A model generated the notes under the pieces. It searched no databases. It saw nothing but the letters and a program-made list of their open reading frames with translations, and was not told where the DNA came from. DNA of 19,579 nucleotides from CBDCME01 sp965218865 (GTDB lineage: Bacteria; Pseudomonadota; Alphaproteobacteria; JAAXGF01): assembly GCA_965218865.1 (NCBI GenBank), contig CBDCME010000024.1, positions 1 to 19,579 of the forward strand, given 5' to 3'. Positions within the stretch are counted from its first letter, which is position 1. Each line of letters opens with the position of its first letter. Shown piece after piece: positions 7,435 through 14,662 of this stretch. Both the position numbers and the translations under genes were made by a program.

Positions 7435-8060
7435 CGGCGTGCGGTTTTCATCTCGTACTCGACCACGGACGGGCGCGTATCCTGGGAAGAGGCGGCCTTC
7501 GGGATCGTTCCCGCCCTCGTGGTCGTGTTCCGGGCGCTGTTCTTGTGGCTGCGCGCGAAGGCGGCGGCGAAAACGGACGGTCGCCGTCAAACAGGGATAA
7601 TCGGTGCTCCGTCAGGAAAGCAAAATTCCGCACCGCCATGGTTTTTATGCGGTTGGATCGTTTTGGTCGTCGGCTGGGGGTTCTCGGTCGCTGTGATTAT
7701 AAAGCTAGTGCATCGACCCAAACGGAGGCGACAGCCGAAGTTTGGAAAGTTGAGGCCTCGACAAAGGCCTGGTGCACGGGGGCGTGAACGAAGTGAATGC
7801 GCCGGTGCACTAGGCTACCGTTCCTGGATCCTGACTTCGAGCTGATGTTTATCGCCGCCGGTCCGTTCATCATTGGTTTTTTCGCGATTCTGAGAGGCCG
7901 TGGATTAGCGTTAGTCAGCGCGAATTATTTACTGTCGTCCGATGATCGGGCGCCCCTGAACTACCTGCGCGCGTTCGACGACGACGGGCGCGACCGGCGG
8001 ACCTTGAATTTGACGGCGTTCATGTCGCCGGAGGAACATTGTCGCGGCGGCGGCGTTGGT
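7435..8060 (+). pseudogene. Decayed multi-spanning membrane protein split by a MITE-like repeat
   Basis: The upstream part (7435-7704) encodes a hydrophobic segment (FGIVPALVVVFRALFLW) and a second one (GWIVLVVGWGFSVAVII). After the 109-bp repeat, a different frame encodes FELMFIAAGPFIIGFFAIL and then RAPLNYLRAFDDDGRD, which ends near 8035. The last motif resembles a (Y/F)LRSF-x-DD segment that follows transmembrane helices in some uncharacterised bacterial membrane proteins. The two parts are in different frames and no good start is visible. Treating them as one former gene is inference. Confidence 0.4.
7705..7813. repeat. MITE-like 109-bp repeat, copy 1
   Basis: The unit begins CTAGTGCATCG and ends CGGTGCACTAG, an inverted repeat of 11 bp with one mismatch. 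The outermost CTAG may be a 4-bp target duplication. It contains further internal pairings (for example CCAAAC with GTTTGG, and GGTGCA with TGCACC) and no coding capacity. Copy 2 at 15329-15437 has the same length and orientation and differs at about four positions. Confidence 0.75.
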
Positions 8061-8340
8061 TCTTCTTCACGTCGGCGCCCGCCATTGGATCGACGCCGAA
8101 TCGACACGACAGGATCCGGAGCGTCCGCGCCAGGAGGAACAACAACGACAACTGCTGGAGCACGGTCAAGGTCGATAAGGGTCGTTGACGGATCATGGTT
8201 CCGAAAGACGCGGCGGCAACATAGCCCACGGCGACGCCTGATTGGCCGCCTGAGGTTGCCGCGGCGTTCTCGAAATCGTGGCGCCTCGGCTTGTTGGCTC
8301 CGGGCGGCGCGGCTAGAATGGCGGACCCCACTGAAGGAGC
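8061..8340. other. Degraded stretch, no gene assigned
   Basis: Coding-like fragments appear without a start: a plus-strand frame reads VAAAALVLLHVGARHWIDAE followed by a Gln/Glu-rich segment (RQEEQQRQLLEHG) and a stop. This could be the tail of the decayed membrane-protein gene upstream or a separate lost gene. Nothing else is supported. Confidence 0.3.
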
Positions 8341-8520
8341 GTGGACGGGCCGGACTTTTTGGACACTGACAGCGACGCGGAGACCGATCCGGAAGAGGCC
8401 TTTATCGAGGAGCGGAAGCGGGCCGCTACGGGCGTGTGCTACGGCGTGCCGGTTGCCGGTGCGCACGCGCCACTTCGAAATGAGGCGGTCTTCCTGCGTG
8501 GTCGGGGAGTGTCCGCCTAA
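8341..8520 (+). CDS. Possible small acidic protein
   Basis: A 59-residue frame runs from GTG 8341 to TAA 8520. The N-terminal third is acidic (DFLDTDSDAETDPEEAFIEE) and is followed by RKRAATGVCYGVPVAG. Third positions are GC-rich, as in the real genes nearby. AAGGAG lies immediately before the GTG, closer than normal for a ribosome-binding site, and a stop precedes it by two codons. It may instead be the C-terminal remnant of a larger gene. It ends 21 bases before the converging minus-strand gene. I do not recognise it. Confidence 0.3.
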   Translation: MDGPDFLDTDSDAETDPEEAFIEERKRAATGVCYGVPVAGAHAPLRNEAVFLRGRGVSA

Positions 8521-8541
8521 TTTTTTCGCGACCGACCCTCC

Positions 8542-9468
8542 TCACATGTTGACTTTGTTCTTTTGCCCCTCTTTAGCGACATCGAGGGTGATGACATCGC
8601 CGTACGCGACTTCGCCCAATTCGCGGACGTCGGTGATCGCGTGGCCCCAAATATTGGATTTTTTCCCGAGGGAAATTCTATCGCCGTGGTGGAATTGCAT
8701 AGTTGAACCGTAAGAGGACTGCAACGGTTCCACACCGAGCGTGATCGTTTTCTGTTCAGCCGAGTACACCAAGTCACCGGCCTTTACTTCGCTCATCGCC
8801 CCCGCTTCTTCTTGGACTTGAATCTCGGCCGAAAAATAGATCCCGCCCTTCCAGGTCCGAACTCTCGATCTAAACGGGGCGTTGGAGAAAATTGCGTCCG
8901 CCGTGGGCGTATCGTAAAGCTCGATGAGCACAGAGTTCGAGCGAATCGTCAACGTCATTAGGCGGCCCTTCCTCCTAAATTCGAACCCACCGCCGCCAAG
9001 CTCGATCCCTTTTCCGCGGCTTTCATTTTCGGCTTCCCAACCTCGTTCCTTTTGCCGATCGGCGAATGGTTGATCGCACGATTCGCCCGTAAAACAGTAT
9101 TTGGCCGCCCATCGCCGAAGCGTTCGCTCGCCGTTACCCGGTATTCGTTCGATGATCGTGGTGGCCGAATCGCGACGCACCAGGCGCACCAAACCCCACC
9201 CTCGTAAGGTATTGATCCGCCGCAATATCTGCCCCTTGGGCATGTCCAGGGCCGAACTTAGGCGTTCCGGCGTAAAGCGTTCGGATGACAGGCGGCAAAC
9301 CAAATCCTTGAGGACCTCGTCGGTAAGTAGGGTGACAAGCCGGTCGAACTCACTCGCCACGCCGTAGGCGGTTTTATGAGCGCCGAAATTTGCCAGAATC
9401 AAGTCGTCGGCGCGCGCCGGCATGGCGGCAAGAAAACAGGCAAAAATAAAGGCAAAGTACGTTTTCAT
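8542..9468 (-). CDS. Exported winged-helix/cyclophilin-like fusion protein (family member 3)
   Basis: The 308-residue protein starts with a textbook Sec signal peptide (MKTYFAFIFACFLAAMPARA, cleavage after 20). Residues about 45-110 read as a winged helix related to the proteins at 6538 and 14219 (EVLKDLVCRL with Cys58; ILRRINTLRGWGLVRLV). The C-x5-C pair follows at Cys125 and Cys131 (KYCFTGESC). After a Gly/Arg-rich linker, residues about 171-296 match the cyclophilin-like fold domain (DUF369/PF04126 type): IELYDTPTADAIFSNAPF, WKGGIYFS, VKAGDLVYSAEQKTITLG and GDVITL. Proteins with only that domain are small and of unclear function; classical prolyl isomerase residues are not evident. The combination with an exported winged helix is new to me. 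Confidence 0.75.
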   Translation of the reverse strand: MKTYFAFIFACFLAAMPARADDLILANFGAHKTAYGVASEFDRLVTLLTDEVLKDLVCRLSSERFTPERLSSALDMPKGQILRRINTLRGWGLVRLVRRDSATTIIERIPGNGERTLRRWAAKYCFTGESCDQPFADRQKERGWEAENESRGKGIELGGGGFEFRRKGRLMTLTIRSNSVLIELYDTPTADAIFSNAPFRSRVRTWKGGIYFSAEIQVQEEAGAMSEVKAGDLVYSAEQKTITLGVEPLQSSYGSTMQFHHGDRISLGKKSNIWGHAITDVRELGEVAYGDVITLDVAKEGQKNKVNM

Positions 9469-9509
9469 CGGGTCTCGTTTGGCGCGTTAAATTCGCTCTC
9501 ACCCACCTA

Positions 9510-9744
9510 TCAACGGGGAGGCTCCTTGTTCGAATCGTCTTTCATCGGGTGCATCAAACCCATAGGCCCTTTCCGGAGTGAAACCACCTCAAACTTCCAT
9601 TCGAACGTACGATTTGGCTGAATCTCTAAAGAGCCGGCTTGTCCAGCCGGCTTCGGTACGGCGGATCTTGGTTGTTATCCCTCCCGTTGGCAACATACTT
9701 TCGATCCTCTCTCCTGGATACAAAATTCGGCAAGCTGAAACATG
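9510..9744 (-). pseudogene. Decayed 3' gene fragment A
   Basis: On the minus strand, one frame reads HVSACRILYPGERIESMLP (near 9744-9685). A shifted frame reads VPKPAGQAGSLEIQ, then TFEWKFEVVSLRKGPMG, and stops at 9510. The same VS--R-(I/L)-(M/L)-YP-E-IE-M segment and VPKPA motif occur in fragment B at 15131-15328. Both carry a hairpin at the VPKPA codons, so these are probably decayed copies of the same gene end. No function is recognised. Confidence 0.4.
9632..9652 (-). terminator. Possible terminator hairpin in fragment A
   Basis: AGCCGGCT (9632-9639) pairs with AGCCGGCT (9645-9652) around a 5-nt loop. On the minus strand it is followed by CTTTAGAG, a weak T-run. It is equivalent in position to the stronger hairpin at 15131-15157, which supports a shared ancestral terminator. 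Confidence 0.35.
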
Positions 9745-9831
9745 ATTTCCGCTAATTAATGGAACGAAAAGCCCCCCCCCCTGTACCATTTAAGTTGACC
9801 ACTCGAACATAGAAAGTTGATGTGGTTGTTG

Positions 9832-9864
9832 TTTTGTGGATAACGCGGAGTGTTATCCACAAAA
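9832..9864. repeat. Perfect 13-bp inverted repeat containing two DnaA-box consensus sequences
   Basis: TTTTGTGGATAAC (9832-9844) and GTTATCCACAAAA (9852-9864) are exact inverted copies around GCGGAGT. Each arm contains the consensus DnaA box TTATCCACA, on opposite strands. It lies at the left edge of the IS110-type element. The arms start with T and end with A, so it is not a rho-independent terminator. Confidence 0.8.
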
Positions 9865-10077
9865 TGCGGTCAGCTGAAGATCTGATCGGGTCATTTTTTC
9901 GGATCGGACGAGCCTTCTGGGAGCGACCCATTGCTCCCTGTGTTTCGAGCACCTGGGGGGGACGCGTGCCCCGGAGGGACGGCCGCGGCGGACAGCCGGT
10001 GGGGAGTTGCGCCTGCGAGCGCCAGTACAGGGAATGTTCGGCGTCGCGGCGGTCCGAGGCAAGAGAGGAGAAAGGCG
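9865..10077 (+). ncRNA. Candidate IS110 bridge-RNA region
   Basis: IS110-group elements encode their structured bridge RNA in the non-coding left end upstream of the recombinase gene. This 213-nt segment is non-coding, occupies that position and has local hairpin potential, for example GGGAGC (9919-9924) pairing with GCTCCC (9933-9938) around an 8-nt loop. I cannot identify the guide loops because the element ends and the empty target are not resolved. The call rests on position and family knowledge. Confidence 0.35.
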
Positions 10078-11341
10078 ATGAACTTTGATTGGTTTGCTGG
10101 CATTGACTGGGCGACCGAGAGGCACCAGGTTTGCCTTCTTGATGGTAACGGCGTCATCGTCGTTGAAAGGTCGTTCGCCCACAGCGGGGAAGGGCTGGCC
10201 GAGTTGTGCGCGTGGCTGACGAAAAAGAGTGGCAGTGTGCCGGAGAGGATTGCCGTCTCCATCGAGGTCCCGCATGGGGCGGTCGTCGATACCTTGCTGG
10301 AGCGGGGTTTCGCCATTCACAGTATCAACCCCAAGCAGCTCGACCGCTTTCGCGATCGTTTCACCGTCGCCGGCGCCAAGGACGACCGCCGCGACGCCCA
10401 TGTCCTCGGCGATTCCTTGCGCACCGACGGCCATTGCTTTCGTCGCTTGAAGGCCGATGCTCCCGCCATCATCGAACTGCGCGAATATTCGCGCCTGGGC
10501 CGAGGACCTCGGCCAGGAGCGCGTGCGCCTCGCCAACCACCTGCGCGAACAGTTGAGACGCTATTATCCCCAGGCCTTGGAGGTCAGCGACGATGTCGCC
10601 AGCGAGTGGTTTCTCGCCCTGTGGAAGAAGGCGCCCACTCCCGAGAAGGCGCGGCGCATCCGAACCAATACCGTTGCCAAGCTGCTGAAAACCCACCGCA
10701 TCCGCAAAATCGACGCGCCTGAAGTGTTGCGCCTCTTGCGCCAAAAGCCGCTCACCGTCGCGCCGGGAACTATCGCCGCCGCTTGCGCTCATATCGGTTC
10801 CCTGGCCGAGCGTTTGCGCCTGGTCAACCGCCAGGTCAAGCAGGCCCGAAGCCGCATCGACGGCCTCTGCCGACACATCGCCGATCAACAGGACAGCGCC
10901 TCGGAGCAGAAATCCGAGCAGCGCGACGTGGACATCCTGCTTTCCATGCCCGGAATCGGGAGGACCGTCCTCGCCACGCTGCTCGCAGAAGCCTCGACGC
11001 CCCTGCGGGAAAGAAATTACCAGGCCTTGCGCACCTTGTCCGGCGCCGCCCCCGTTACCCGCCGGAGCGGCAAACGCTGTCTCGTCATCATGCGTCAGGC
11101 CTGCCACGTTCGGCTGCGAACCGCCCTTTACCACTGGGCCCGCGTCGCCATCCAACACGATCCCATCAGCCGCCAACGCTATGCCGCCCTTAGGGCCCGG
11201 GGACACGGCCACGCCAGAGCGCTGAGAACCGTCGCCGATAGACTGCTTGCCGTCGCCTGCGCCATGCTCAGAAATCAAACCCTCTTCGATCCATCCCATG
11301 CTCAAAAAAAAGCCCAACGCCGCCTCACTCCGGCAGCGTGA
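10078..11341 (+). pseudogene. IS110-family transposase/recombinase, frameshifted
   Basis: ATG 10078 follows AGGAGAAAGGCG. The N-terminal RuvC-like DEDD domain shows Asp10 (GIDWATERHQVCL), Glu63 (SIEVPHG) and Asp102/Asp106 (AKDDRRDAHVL). The C-terminal Transposase_20 part is present in another frame: LLSMPGIGRTVLATLLAEA, LSGAAPVTRRSGKR and RQACHVRLRTALYHWA. The two halves join if one G is removed from the GGG at 10497-10499, restoring REYSRLAEDLGQERVRLAN. The gene is otherwise full length and ends at 11341. This is a recent single-base inactivation or, less likely, a sequencing error. Confidence 0.88.
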
Positions 11342-11345
11342 CCAC

Positions 11346-11582
11346 CTCTCATTTCCCCCTTGCTCAATGGTGGGGAGTCCCCCCCAACGCGGTCCACCGT
11401 CGCGAATGGGTTTAGGTCCGATGACGCGACACGGCCAAAGCACCCTGTGAACCGCAGTACCCCCGCAACGAAAATGCCCCACTCGACGGCGCGCCGGACA
11501 GCCGATTCGTTCATCGACGATCGGAGAACTCGACCCATGTGACGAAGGAGGTCCCGAATCACGACCGACCCCCACGGATGTT
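11346..11582. other. Stretch without an assigned gene
   Basis: On the minus strand an open frame from 11562 reads MIRDLLRHMGRVLRSS and then one hydrophobic segment (WGIFVAGVLRF), but it runs into the IS110 3' region and has no ribosome-binding site. It may be a remnant of a membrane peptide. Nothing else is supported. Confidence 0.25.
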
Positions 11583-11758
11583 ATGATTTTGTCGAAGGTC
11601 AGCGACGACGGAATGGTCAACTGCGGCCCGGAGCGCCCGTTTGACGCGGTCAACATCTACGGCGAGGTTGGCTTGACAAAAACCCTCGCGCCGAGTGGGG
11701 CGGGATTGACTCGGAGTGGAGGAAGGAGCCGAGCGTATTTTCTCTACTCTAATTCTTG

Positions 11759-13838
11759 CAGGAACAATTTTTAGTCGCGGTTGAGGGTTCGGGATGAGTG
11801 GGATCGTGCTCGGTGCACGGGGTTCGGGGAGCCCCGAGCTTGCCTCGACGACGTCATGGGGACTGCTCGAAGCCACCGGACGGCGTTTTCGGATTCGACA
11901 GGCACACCGGTCCGCCCGCGCCGCTCGGCGGCACGTCCCGGTCCGGGGGAGAGGCGTGCTGTCTCAGGCGATGGGCGCGGTCATGATCGCGTCGAGGGCC
12001 TCCTGCGCCCGGGCGGCATAGTGCCGGTTGGCCTCGGGCAGATAACGGAAGCGTCCGTCGCAGCGCACGATGGCGATGGCCGCGTTGGTCAAGCAGGCGA
12101 GATTTCTGGGCAGGTGACGCACGTAGGCCCGGCATCGGTCTTCGTCGTAGGTGAAGTCGCGCACGTAGTGCAGGCGGTTCTCGATATGCCAGTGGTTGCG
12201 CACCAGTTCGAGCAACTCCTCGGGTCCGGCGCGCTCTGCGCCGAGCGAGGTGAGGCTCCAGGTCACCTCGATGCTGCGCTTGCCGGTCTTGAGGATCTCG
12301 CGTTCGCGCTCGATGCGCATGGCCTGGCGTCGCCCGTGGAGGTTGGCGTAGCCGTCCCACTCGGCAGCGGAGAGGTCGACGACGGCGCAGCGTCGGCGCT
12401 CGATGCGGCCATGGCCCTTGTCGACGGTTTCGTGCCAGAGCGCATCGCTGAAGTCGATCGCCTTGAGGTCTTCGAAGATCATCTCCTGGTTGTCCTTGAC
12501 CGCGCTCATCACGTAGTCGGCGCGACGCCCGAGCAGGCAGCGCGCGGTCTCGTGCTGAGCGTGCATCGCGTCCATGGTGACGATCCGGCCTGTGAGGTCG
12601 AGGCCGCTGGAGAGTTCGCGCACGGCCGGGATTTCGTTGCTCTTGCGGTCGACCTCGACCTGCCCGAGGACCACGCCGGTGTCGTGCTCGACCGCCGCCA
12701 CCATCATCCTGCGCCCGTCTTCGGTCTGCTTCGAGGCGCCGCGCAGATCCTTTCCGTCCATGGCGACCGGCGCGTGCGCGCTGCCATGCTGGCCGGTCCA
12801 CTGGCTAATCGCGTTGTCCAGGGTCTCTGGCGGCAGGGCGGTGAGGGTCTTGTGGAAGGTGGTGATCGCGGGCGGGGTGTAGCGCTGTTTGGAAGGGCTC
12901 CAGAACGCACCCACCGCCTCGAGCTGCTCCTGGGAGAGCAGGGCGGCGAACTGGGCGAACGCGTTCACCCCCCGGTATCCGGCAAGCCGGGCGGCGACGG
13001 CGATCACCAGAATGGTGTTGAGCGCATAGCGCTTGCCCCGGGCATGGCGGTACTCGGGCACCTCACCCAGACACTCGAACAGGCTGCGCAGCCGGGGCGC
13101 GGCCATCGGCTCGGTGTGCTGCTCGGCGTTCCAGTGTGCCGGCATCCCGGTACGGCTCAGCGCCTCGGGGGCGCCGTCTGTCAGTCCGAACACGAAGACC
13201 TCCTTGGGCTGACCGTGGTGGCGCCAGCGCGCTGCCCCTCCGGGCTCACGGGCAAAGCCCCGCGTCAGCCCCAGAGAGCGCCAGTTCGACGCGCGGTAGC
13301 AGGTGCCGGCAAATCGCGAGACGTCCACGAACGTCTCCGCCAGAAGAGCCGGATATCCGTGCACCGCCTGGATGTCCTCAGACAGCCGCCGCAGGCTCAG
13401 CCCCAGCACACGGGAGGCCAGGTTCGGCACTCGGCCAGGCGTCAGAATGACGAAGCGCGAGTTGTTGGCGATCAGATGCAGACGCCGGAACTGCTGCTCG
13501 GCCGACCACCCGATCCAGCGATCACGCGCGCCCAGCTTGAACGCGCCGGGCTGCCAGCCGATCAGTGCGAGCCAGGTCTCGCCATGCACCGCGACATGGC
13601 GCAGGCCCTTGCCGATGACGCCGTGGAACGCCAGGTAGTGGTGCTGCTCCACCAACCGGTCCCAGCGCCGGTGCTCCTGCGCGCCCCAGGTCGGACGCAC
13701 CGTGACCGCGCGCAAATCAATGGACGAATCCGAGACCGGCAGCGTCGCCATGACCGGCACACTGCCACACCGAGAATGAAATGGCCAGCGCCGCGATCAC
13801 CTCACCCTGATCACTGGGCGGACAAAAAACTAGCCCTG
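11759..13838 (-). mobile_element. ISAs1-family element with an enlarged transposase
   Basis: The 2080-bp element is flanked by the direct repeat TCTAATTCTTG (11748-11758 and 13839-13849), slightly longer than the 8-10 bp usual for this family; one base may be chance. The ends are imperfect inverted repeats: CAGGAACAATTTTTAGTC on the left and CAGGGCTAGTTTTTTGTC for the right end read in reverse complement. It carries one gene on the minus strand. It interrupts a paralogue of the 37-585 gene, and joining the two flanks restores alignment with that gene. Confidence 0.88.
11964..13751 (-). CDS. DruA (DUF4338)-ISAs1 transposase fusion
   Basis: The 595-residue frame from ATG 13751 (GTG 13760 is also possible) has two parts. 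Residues about 27-166 match DUF4338, the domain of Druantia protein DruA: RDRWIGWS (76-83), NNSRFVIL (96-103), NLASRVL, ETFVD, and GTCYRASNWRSLGLTRG (149-165). Residues about 218-590 are a complete ISAs1-family transposase: an N-terminal associated domain (LGEVPEYRHARGKRY), then the DDE core with Asp332 (AMDGKDLRG) and Asp394 (TMDAMHAQ), and the typical end RCDGRFRYLPEANRHYAARAQEAL. Standard ISAs1 transposases are about 370-440 residues, so the extra length is the DruA part. No other Druantia gene is nearby. The DruA part probably aids transposition or target choice, which is inference. Confidence 0.85.
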   Translation of the reverse strand: MATLPVSDSSIDLRAVTVRPTWGAQEHRRWDRLVEQHHYLAFHGVIGKGLRHVAVHGETWLALIGWQPGAFKLGARDRWIGWSAEQQFRRLHLIANNSRFVILTPGRVPNLASRVLGLSLRRLSEDIQAVHGYPALLAETFVDVSRFAGTCYRASNWRSLGLTRGFAREPGGAARWRHHGQPKEVFVFGLTDGAPEALSRTGMPAHWNAEQHTEPMAAPRLRSLFECLGEVPEYRHARGKRYALNTILVIAVAARLAGYRGVNAFAQFAALLSQEQLEAVGAFWSPSKQRYTPPAITTFHKTLTALPPETLDNAISQWTGQHGSAHAPVAMDGKDLRGASKQTEDGRRMMVAAVEHDTGVVLGQVEVDRKSNEIPAVRELSSGLDLTGRIVTMDAMHAQHETARCLLGRRADYVMSAVKDNQEMIFEDLKAIDFSDALWHETVDKGHGRIERRRCAVVDLSAAEWDGYANLHGRRQAMRIEREREILKTGKRSIEVTWSLTSLGAERAGPEELLELVRNHWHIENRLHYVRDFTYDEDRCRAYVRHLPRNLACLTNAAIAIVRCDGRFRYLPEANRHYAARAQEALDAIMTAPIA

Positions 13839-13998
13839 TCTAATTCTTGCCGATGAGTTGCCCTGGGGATGAAAGATGTGATACAAGGCGGTGTTTAGCA
13901 CGTCGGCCATCGCGATCGGGGAGCGATCGATCTTATGTTTCGTATGAAACGGGTTGTTCCCCGTAGTGTCCTCGTCGCGAACCCTTAGTGTCCGTTCG

Positions 13999-14022
13999 AA
14001 AATGCGCCTCCGCGCATTTTTT
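13999..14022 (+). terminator. Rho-independent terminator-like hairpin
   Basis: AAAATGCGC (13999-14007) pairs perfectly with GCGCATTTT (14012-14020) around CTCC, followed by two more T residues. This is a good plus-strand terminator shape; its T/A symmetry lets it also serve the other strand. It would end transcripts from the broken 11583 gene, or protect against read-through. Confidence 0.6.
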
Positions 14023-14030
14023 GCGTCTGT

Positions 14031-14095
14031 CCCTCTCCCCCTCCCGGCCACCCATGTCAGCATACTCCTCGTGGGTGGCCGGGAGGGGGAGAGGG
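14031..14095. repeat. Perfect 24-bp inverted repeat with 17-nt loop
   Basis: The left arm (14031-14054, beginning CCCTCTCCCCC and ending GGCCACCCA) is matched base for base by the right arm (14072-14095). The loop is 14055-14071. An outer pair, TTCGAAAA (13996-14003) and TTTTCGAA (14109-14116), brackets it. There is no coding frame. It could be a REP-type or other dispersed palindromic element, or a strong transcription barrier. Confidence 0.85.
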
Positions 14096-14129
14096 CCGGC
14101 GCCGCGAGTTTTCGAAAAGACTGTTAGAG

Positions 14130-14180
14130 TTTTGATTTAATGGATCATCTGATCCCCAGTTTGTGAATCAAAAGTTGGGG
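14130..14180 (-). other. Structured 3' region downstream of the 14219 gene
   Basis: Several pairings overlap here: TTTTGATT (14130-14137) with AATCAAAA (14166-14173), CCCCA (14154-14158) with TGGGG (14176-14180), and the small palindrome GGATCATCTGATCC. The first two interleave, a pseudoknot-like arrangement. It may act as a terminator or mRNA 3' structure for the minus-strand gene. Confidence 0.3.
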
Positions 14181-14218
14181 TTAATCCACTCGCTTGGCCC
14201 TCGCGGCGAACGCGGGAT

Positions 14219-14662
14219 TCACTTTTCAACGTTGCACTTTTTGTCAGTCGCGCAATACCGGTCCGCCAAACGGCGCATTTTCTCGCGCGCCTCACTGGTC
14301 GCATATCTTATCGTCGGGTACCGTCCTTGGGCCTCTTCGTAACGCACCAGCCCCATGGCTTTCAAATCGTTGATCGCGCGATTGACCTGGTGAATCGGAA
14401 GGCCGGTGGCGGAGACGAGGTTCCGGACGGTAAAAGGAGAAAATGCCACGCGACACACAATAGTGCGCAAGACCGGATCGGAATTAATACGCAAGACTTC
14501 GGCGGCATTACTCAGCCAGTTGGCGATCGCTTGAGTATCCACCGGTTTATCCGCGTGATGCTTGCGCTGGCGAAAATTATCGGCGGAGTCTACCGACGAC
14601 GCCCCGAGAAAAATGGCGACGGCCGTGGCGAGGAATACGAGGGATCCGGGTTTCGGTTTCAT
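14219..14662 (-). CDS. Exported winged-helix-like protein with C-x5-C (family member 4)
   Basis: The 147-residue product begins at ATG 14662 with a Sec signal peptide (hydrophobic 8-21, probable cleavage near VDSA at 27). Residues about 57-120 form a winged-helix-like domain: LRINSDPVLRTIVCRVAF with Cys70, then LPIHQVNRAINDLKAMGLVRY. The end is MRRLADRYCATDKKCNVEK, with Cys137 and Cys143 spaced C-x5-C. It is the closest match in the window to the protein at 6538. No ribosome-binding site of consensus strength is seen. A single-gene unit is likely, since the flanking segments are decayed. Function is unknown; the position of the cysteines suggests disulfide stabilisation outside the cytoplasm. 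Confidence 0.75.
   Translation of the reverse strand: MKPKPGSLVFLATAVAIFLGASSVDSADNFRQRKHHADKPVDTQAIANWLSNAAEVLRINSDPVLRTIVCRVAFSPFTVRNLVSATGLPIHQVNRAINDLKAMGLVRYEEAQGRYPTIRYATSEAREKMRRLADRYCATDKKCNVEK

Larger units (their letters stand above)
9865..11345 (+). mobile_element. IS110-family element (ends approximate)
   Basis: The element is recognised from its DEDD transposase. IS110 elements usually lack terminal inverted repeats and long target duplications, and I could not locate either end precisely. The left end may include the inverted repeat at 9832-9864, and the right end may extend to about 11400. Confidence 0.45.
11583..13882 (+). pseudogene. Broken paralogue of the 37-585 exported protein, split by an ISAs1-type element
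   Basis: The left part (11583-11758) keeps the segment ERPFDAVNIYGEVG, matching ERPFDAVNMFGDFG of the protein at 37-585. After an internal deletion and a frame change it has GIDSEWRKEPSVFSLL, matching GIESEWRIEPSVYSLL. A TAA replaces the next TAT codon. The reading then resumes right of the insertion element (13850 onward) as FLP-MSCPGDERC, matching LLMSCPDDDTC and preserving the C-x5-C spacing. The whole winged-helix part is deleted. Lesions therefore include a large deletion, a stop and the insertion. The corresponding start and signal peptide are not recognisable. Confidence 0.8.

Noticed and set aside
8020..8466. Minus-strand 148-residue frame
   Set aside because: No signal, domain or ribosome-binding site, and it overlaps a plus-strand frame with more coding-like composition.
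9832..9864. Replication origin or rho-independent terminator
   Set aside because: Only two DnaA boxes, no further boxes or AT-rich unwinding region, and no dnaA/dnaN/rep gene nearby. The arms lack a terminal T-run in either direction.
11302..11562. Minus-strand 86-residue frame with one hydrophobic segment
   Set aside because: It overlaps the end of the IS110 transposase and lacks a ribosome-binding site; the C-terminal half is low-complexity repeat-like sequence.
11964..13751. Functional Druantia defence locus
   Set aside because: Only the DruA domain is present, fused to a transposase inside an insertion sequence. No DruE helicase or other Druantia gene is nearby.
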